Below, piece by piece: positions 61,500 through 64,000 of a stretch of 64,000 bases of DNA. Both the position numbers and the translations under genes were made by a program. Each line of letters opens with the position of its first letter. Within the stretch, counting starts at the first letter, position 1. Origin of the DNA: Bergeyella porcorum (GTDB lineage: Bacteria; Bacteroidota; Bacteroidia; Flavobacteriales; Weeksellaceae); contig NZ_JBHMFD010000009.1 in assembly GCF_042427575.1 (NCBI RefSeq), positions 97,613 through 161,612 on the forward strand, in the 5' to 3' direction. Below the pieces are notes generated by a model that saw only the letters and a list, made by a program, of their open reading frames with translations, had not been told where the DNA came from and did no database searches.

Positions 61500-62666
61500 A
61501 TGACAATGCGAATAGATACAGACAAACAAATGAATTTACTTAGTGATAAGAACGTTGCAATAATTGGTGGTGGACCCGTTGGACTGACTATGGCAAAATT
61601 ATTACAGCAAAACGGCATAGACGTTTCAGTTTACGAAAGAGACAACGACCGAGAGGCAAGAATTTTTGGTGGAACCCTTGACCTACACAAAGGTTCAGGT
61701 CAGGAAGCAATGAAAAAAGCGGGATTGTTACAAACTTATTATGACTTAGCCTTACCAATGGGTGTAAATATTGCTGATGAAAAAGGCAATATTTTATCCA
61801 CAAAAAATGTAAAGCCCGAAAATCGATTTGACAATCCTGAAATAAACAGAAATGACTTAAGGGCTATCTTGTTGAATAGTTTAGAAAACGACACGGTTAT
61901 TTGGGATAGAAAACTTGTTATGCTTGAACCTGGTAAGAAGAAGTGGACACTAACTTTTGAGAATAAACCGAGTGAAACAGCAGATTTGGTTATTCTTGCC
62001 AATGGCGGGATGTCCAAGGTAAGAAAATTTGTTACCGACACGGAAGTTGAAGAAACAGGTACTTTCAATATACAAGCCGATATTCATCAACCGGAGGTGA
62101 ACTGTCCTGGATTTTTTCAGCTATGCAATGGAAACCGGCTAATGGCATCTCACCAAGGTAATTTATTATTTGCTAACCCCAATAATAATGGTGCATTGCA
62201 TTTTGGAATAAGTTTTAAAACACCTGATGAATGGAAAAACCAAACGCAGGTAGATTTTCAAAACAGAAATAGTGTCGTTGATTTTCTTCTGAAAAAATTT
62301 TCCGATTGGGACGAACGCTACAAAGAATTGATTCATACGACGTTGTCATTTGTAGGATTGCCTACACGGATATTTCCTTTAGAAAAGCCTTGGAAAAGCA
62401 AGCGCCCATTACCCATAACAATGATTGGGGATGCCGCACATTTGATGCCGCCTTTTGCAGGGCAGGGAGTAAATAGTGGGTTGGTGGATGCCTTGATATT
62501 GTCTGATAATCTAGCCGATGGAAAATTTAATAGCATTGAAGAGGCTGTTAAAAATTATGAACAGCAAATGTTTATCTATGGCAAAGAAGCACAAGAAGAA
62601 TCAACTCAAAACGAAATTGAAATGTTTAAACCCGACTTTACGTTTCAGCAATTGTTAAATGTATAA
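61500..62666 (+). CDS. tet(X): Tetracycline-inactivating flavin monooxygenase Tet(X)
   Basis: This 388-residue FAD-dependent monooxygenase hydroxylates tetracyclines, including tigecycline in many variants, using NADPH and oxygen. The sequence is that of the Tet(X)/Tet(X2) lineage as I remember it: MTMRIDTDKQMNLLSDKN at the start, the FAD motif IIGGGPVGLTMAK at residues 21-33, RNDLRAILLNSLEND near 117, and the second FAD motif ITMIGDAAHLMPPFAGQGVN near 310. It ends TFQQLLNV. Intact and full length. Exact allele numbering needs an alignment. Host genes around it are unrelated. It lies in a cassette-like unit with a promoter just outside the left boundary. Confidence 0.97.
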   Translation: MTMRIDTDKQMNLLSDKNVAIIGGGPVGLTMAKLLQQNGIDVSVYERDNDREARIFGGTLDLHKGSGQEAMKKAGLLQTYYDLALPMGVNIADEKGNILSTKNVKPENRFDNPEINRNDLRAILLNSLENDTVIWDRKLVMLEPGKKKWTLTFENKPSETADLVILANGGMSKVRKFVTDTEVEETGTFNIQADIHQPEVNCPGFFQLCNGNRLMASHQGNLLFANPNNNGALHFGISFKTPDEWKNQTQVDFQNRNSVVDFLLKKFSDWDERYKELIHTTLSFVGLPTRIFPLEKPWKSKRPLPITMIGDAAHLMPPFAGQGVNSGLVDALILSDNLADGKFNSIEEAVKNYEQQMFIYGKEAQEESTQNEIEMFKPDFTFQQLLNV

Positions 62667-62682
62667 AATGGAATAAAACGGC

Positions 62683-62818
62683 ACATAACAAACAAATTGG
62701 CAATAGAGCCGGTGAAGTACTTCTATTGAACTTTTGTGCAATGTTGAAGATTAGTAATTCTATTCAACATTTGTGCTAAAAGTCGGCTCCATCGCCAATT
62801 TGCCAAACGTTATGCGGC
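62683..62818 (+). other. attC-like palindrome after tet(X)
   Basis: The outer boxes ACATAAC (62683-62689) and GTTATGC (62809-62815) are near-complementary. The inner arms CAAATTGGCAATAGAGCCG (62693-62711) and CGGCTCCATCGCCAATTTG (62784-62802) pair at 17 of 19 positions, the other two being purine changes. A further pairing (ACTTTT..TTGAA with TTCAACAT..AAAAGT) lies in the ~70-base middle. Length, layout and asymmetry between outer and inner boxes are those of an integron attC site. The outer boxes deviate from the strict GTTRRRY/RYYYAAC consensus at one base. Confidence 0.7.
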
Positions 62819-62875
62819 AGCTTAAAAGACGACACCAAACCAGAAAAATCATCTTGACAACCACCCGACTTTGAA

Positions 62876-63676
62876 CTACGAAGGATGAAATTTTTCAGGG
62901 ACAACTTCCAGCATTTCCAAAAAACAGTTTACCCATTGACTTGGAGACAAACAAACAATTTGAGCATTAAGGTTTAAACCGAATTTTTCCGAAATTGACC
63001 TGACCTGACTTTTCCTGAAAATCGACTTTAAAGCTGTTTTTACAGATAAATCAGGTTTCTCTAACAGACAGGAAATAAATGCTAAGTATTTGGCTTTAAA
63101 CTTAAAATCAAAAAATAAGTGTTTTCTTTTAATGTTTAACAGGGCTGATTTGACAGTTGGCGGTGGCAAGAAACTTTCAGGACCTACCTCATAGACAAGT
63201 TTCAAATCAAAAAAAGTATGATAGAAAACGGTATATGGATTGTAAAGCTTCCTCGAAAATAACTTTTGTGTAGGTTCTAACTGAAGGATAATGGAACCTC
63301 CCAGAAAATTTCCAAGACTCTCAAACATCAGGATTTTGAAAATATCGGAAGTAATGCCATAAGGAATATTTGACACCACTTTGAAAGGAAATTTCGGAAC
63401 TGCAAAATTCCTAAAATCACAACCGACAACTTGAACATTTCGGGCATCAGAAAATAATTTTCGTAAATGTTCAACCAAAGCTGTGTCGTTTTCAATAGCA
63501 ACAACATTGTTGGCGATTTTTAATAAATGAACAGTAAGAAACCCCTTGCCTGCCCCAATATCTAAAACCGTATCCTGATTACTTATATTTGCTTGTCTTA
63601 TTGCATCTTTTATTAGCACTTTATCAATAGTAAAGTGCTGACCCGTAAAACGAACGGGCAATTTCTTTTTTGTCAT
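62876..63676 (-). CDS. erm(F): 23S rRNA adenine-N6-methyltransferase Erm(F)
   Basis: This 266-residue Erm methyltransferase dimethylates A2058 of 23S rRNA and gives resistance to macrolides, lincosamides and streptogramin B. The SAM motif I is VLDIGAGKGFLT at residues 37-48, the acidic loop is VVAIENDTALVEHL near 58-71, the catalytic motif IV is NIPYG at 103-107, and FLPPPTVKSALLNI lies near 168. The sequence matches Erm(F) of Bacteroides elements as I remember it. Intact. It is encoded against the direction of tet(X) and of the flanking attC-like sites, so it needs its own promoter. Confidence 0.97.
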   Translation of the reverse strand: MTKKKLPVRFTGQHFTIDKVLIKDAIRQANISNQDTVLDIGAGKGFLTVHLLKIANNVVAIENDTALVEHLRKLFSDARNVQVVGCDFRNFAVPKFPFKVVSNIPYGITSDIFKILMFESLGNFLGGSIILQLEPTQKLFSRKLYNPYTVFYHTFFDLKLVYEVGPESFLPPPTVKSALLNIKRKHLFFDFKFKAKYLAFISCLLEKPDLSVKTALKSIFRKSQVRSISEKFGLNLNAQIVCLSPSQWVNCFLEMLEVVPEKFHPS

Positions 63677-63749
63677 TAGTAACTTCTTACAGGTGAATAC
63701 TTGAATTCAAATCACAATTCATAATTCAAAAATTGAAATTGCTTGACTG

Positions 63750-63757
63750 CAAATTTA
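63750..63757 (-). promoter_or_regulatory. Promoter -7 element of erm(F)
   Basis: TAAATTTG on the minus strand lies 73 bases before the erm(F) ATG. A TTTG at 63772-63775 is only 14 bases away, so the -33 element is uncertain. The leader of about 65 bases could hold regulatory structure, but no leader peptide is evident. Confidence 0.5.
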
Positions 63758-63808
63758 GTAACTTTGCTTGACAAATTAACGAGAAAGAAGAGAAAATGAA
63801 AGCCGACC

Positions 63809-63945
63809 GCATAACATCACCTATACGCAAGCAGGGGGTTCGTGCTTCGTAAGACAGGAAAGTGGTAAATTTGAAGTTCAGTTCTTCGTAGGAAGTTCAG
63901 TGGTTAAAATCCCTGCCTGCGTATAGCTGAGAAACGTTAGCGGGC
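63809..63945 (+). other. attC-like palindrome after erm(F)
   Basis: The outer boxes are GCATAAC (63809-63815) and GTTAGCG (63936-63942). The inner arms CTATACGCAAGCAGGG (63821-63836) and CCCTGCCTGCGTATAG (63911-63926) pair at 15 of 16 positions. Total length of about 137 bases and arm spacing match the site after tet(X), while the arm sequences differ, as expected for independent cassettes. Confidence 0.7.
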
Positions 63946-63984
63946 ATTGTGAAAGATACCAGCATAACAGTTAAACATTGATAA

Positions 63985-64000
63985 ATGAAAAAAAAACTAC
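63985..64000 (+). CDS. Start of a third cassette gene, cut by the window edge
   Basis: ATG followed by three AAA codons and CTA (MKKKL...) begins 49 bases after the GTTAGCGGGC junction. The Lys-rich start would suit a signal peptide or a cytoplasmic protein. Only five codons are visible, so the product cannot be named. Confidence 0.35.

Larger units (their letters stand above)
61482..64000 (+). mobile_element. Integron-like gene-cassette array carrying tet(X) and erm(F)
   Basis: Three GTTA-type junctions (61482, 62809, 63936) cut the region into a 1327-base tet(X) unit, a 1127-base erm(F) unit and the start of a third unit. Each complete unit is one gene plus one attC-like palindrome at its right side. 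No integrase, transposase or conjugation gene is present in the window part of the array. The DNA left of 61440 looks native. It could be a cassette cluster without an integrase, or the integrase may lie beyond the right edge. Confidence 0.6.

Noticed and set aside
61222..61618. Three minus-strand frames over the 61.3 kb array (Pro-Pro-Tyr-Gly-Ser-Ile-like heptads)
   Set aside because: Produced by the 21-base period, and they run into tet(X) on the wrong strand.
62690..63800. Tn4351 or IS4351 end next to erm(F)
   Set aside because: Known Bacteroides elements place erm(F) beside IS4351, but I cannot recognise an IS4351 end or transposase here. A direct comparison with the IS4351 ends would decide.
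61440..64000. Conjugative transposon of the CTnDOT type
   Set aside because: No tra, mob, rteABC or integrase gene is visible in the window. The resistance genes are bounded by attC-like sites instead.

Overview
The window reads as chromosome of a low-GC member of the Bacteroidota, family Flavobacteriaceae/Weeksellaceae (Riemerella, Elizabethkingia or Chryseobacterium type). The evidence is a type IX secretion sorting domain, a complete Bat/MoxR operon, fused SecDF, fused CcsBA, a GH97 glucosidase, YfhO and DUF4834 proteins, promoters of the Bacteroidota form (TTTG, 19-20 bases, TAnnTTTG) and starts without Shine-Dalgarno sequences. The tet(X) plus erm(F) pair at the right end would fit Riemerella anatipestifer well, but the species is an inference. 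I saw no rRNA, tRNA or CRISPR array.

Layout. 0-4 kb: ferredoxin and its reductase, trmD and a type II NADH dehydrogenase, all on the minus strand. 4-9 kb: a methylcrotonyl-CoA-carboxylase-like carboxyltransferase, a repeat-rich gap holding a possible His/Thr leader peptide encoded by an (AC)25 tract, a FISUMP-domain surface protein and an HU-like protein. 9-15.4 kb (minus): serine dehydratase, alpha/beta hydrolase, YceI, glucokinase, a small porin-like barrel and formate-THF ligase. 15.5-17.6 kb: an acyltransferase and the menaquinone pair menI-menF. 17.6-26.2 kb (minus): a small membrane protein, MarC, and the Bat operon (moxR, DUF58, BatD-like, batA, batB, batC, batD), interrupted between batB and batC by tandem repeats. 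26.5-33.2 kb (plus): DinB, rlmB, a DUF6263 lipoprotein, DUF4834, YfhO and a glycosyltransferase. 33-42 kb: ccsBA, hemN, secDF. 42-51.8 kb (minus): ligA, a small secreted protein, a CoA-transferase, a three-gene nudix-plsC cluster, GH97 and corA. 52-61 kb: a T9SS cargo protein, rplS, an SPFH lipoprotein with a coupled 55-residue membrane protein, scoAB, an IS1182-type remnant, HU, an RDD protein, panD, a flippase-like protein and a GH13 amylase.

61.4-64.0 kb is acquired DNA: tet(X) and erm(F), each bounded by a GTTATG/GTTAG-type junction and followed by a ~136-base imperfect palindrome that looks like an integron attC site. A third reading frame starts just past the second site. No integrase gene is in view. 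This gene-cassette architecture is the most notable thing in the window.

The second notable feature is the intergenic repeats. Many gaps carry heptamer-based words (GTTAGAG, GAGTGTT, GTTGATG), in several places in a fixed module order, or 21- and 42-base tandem arrays (3x7 and 6x7).
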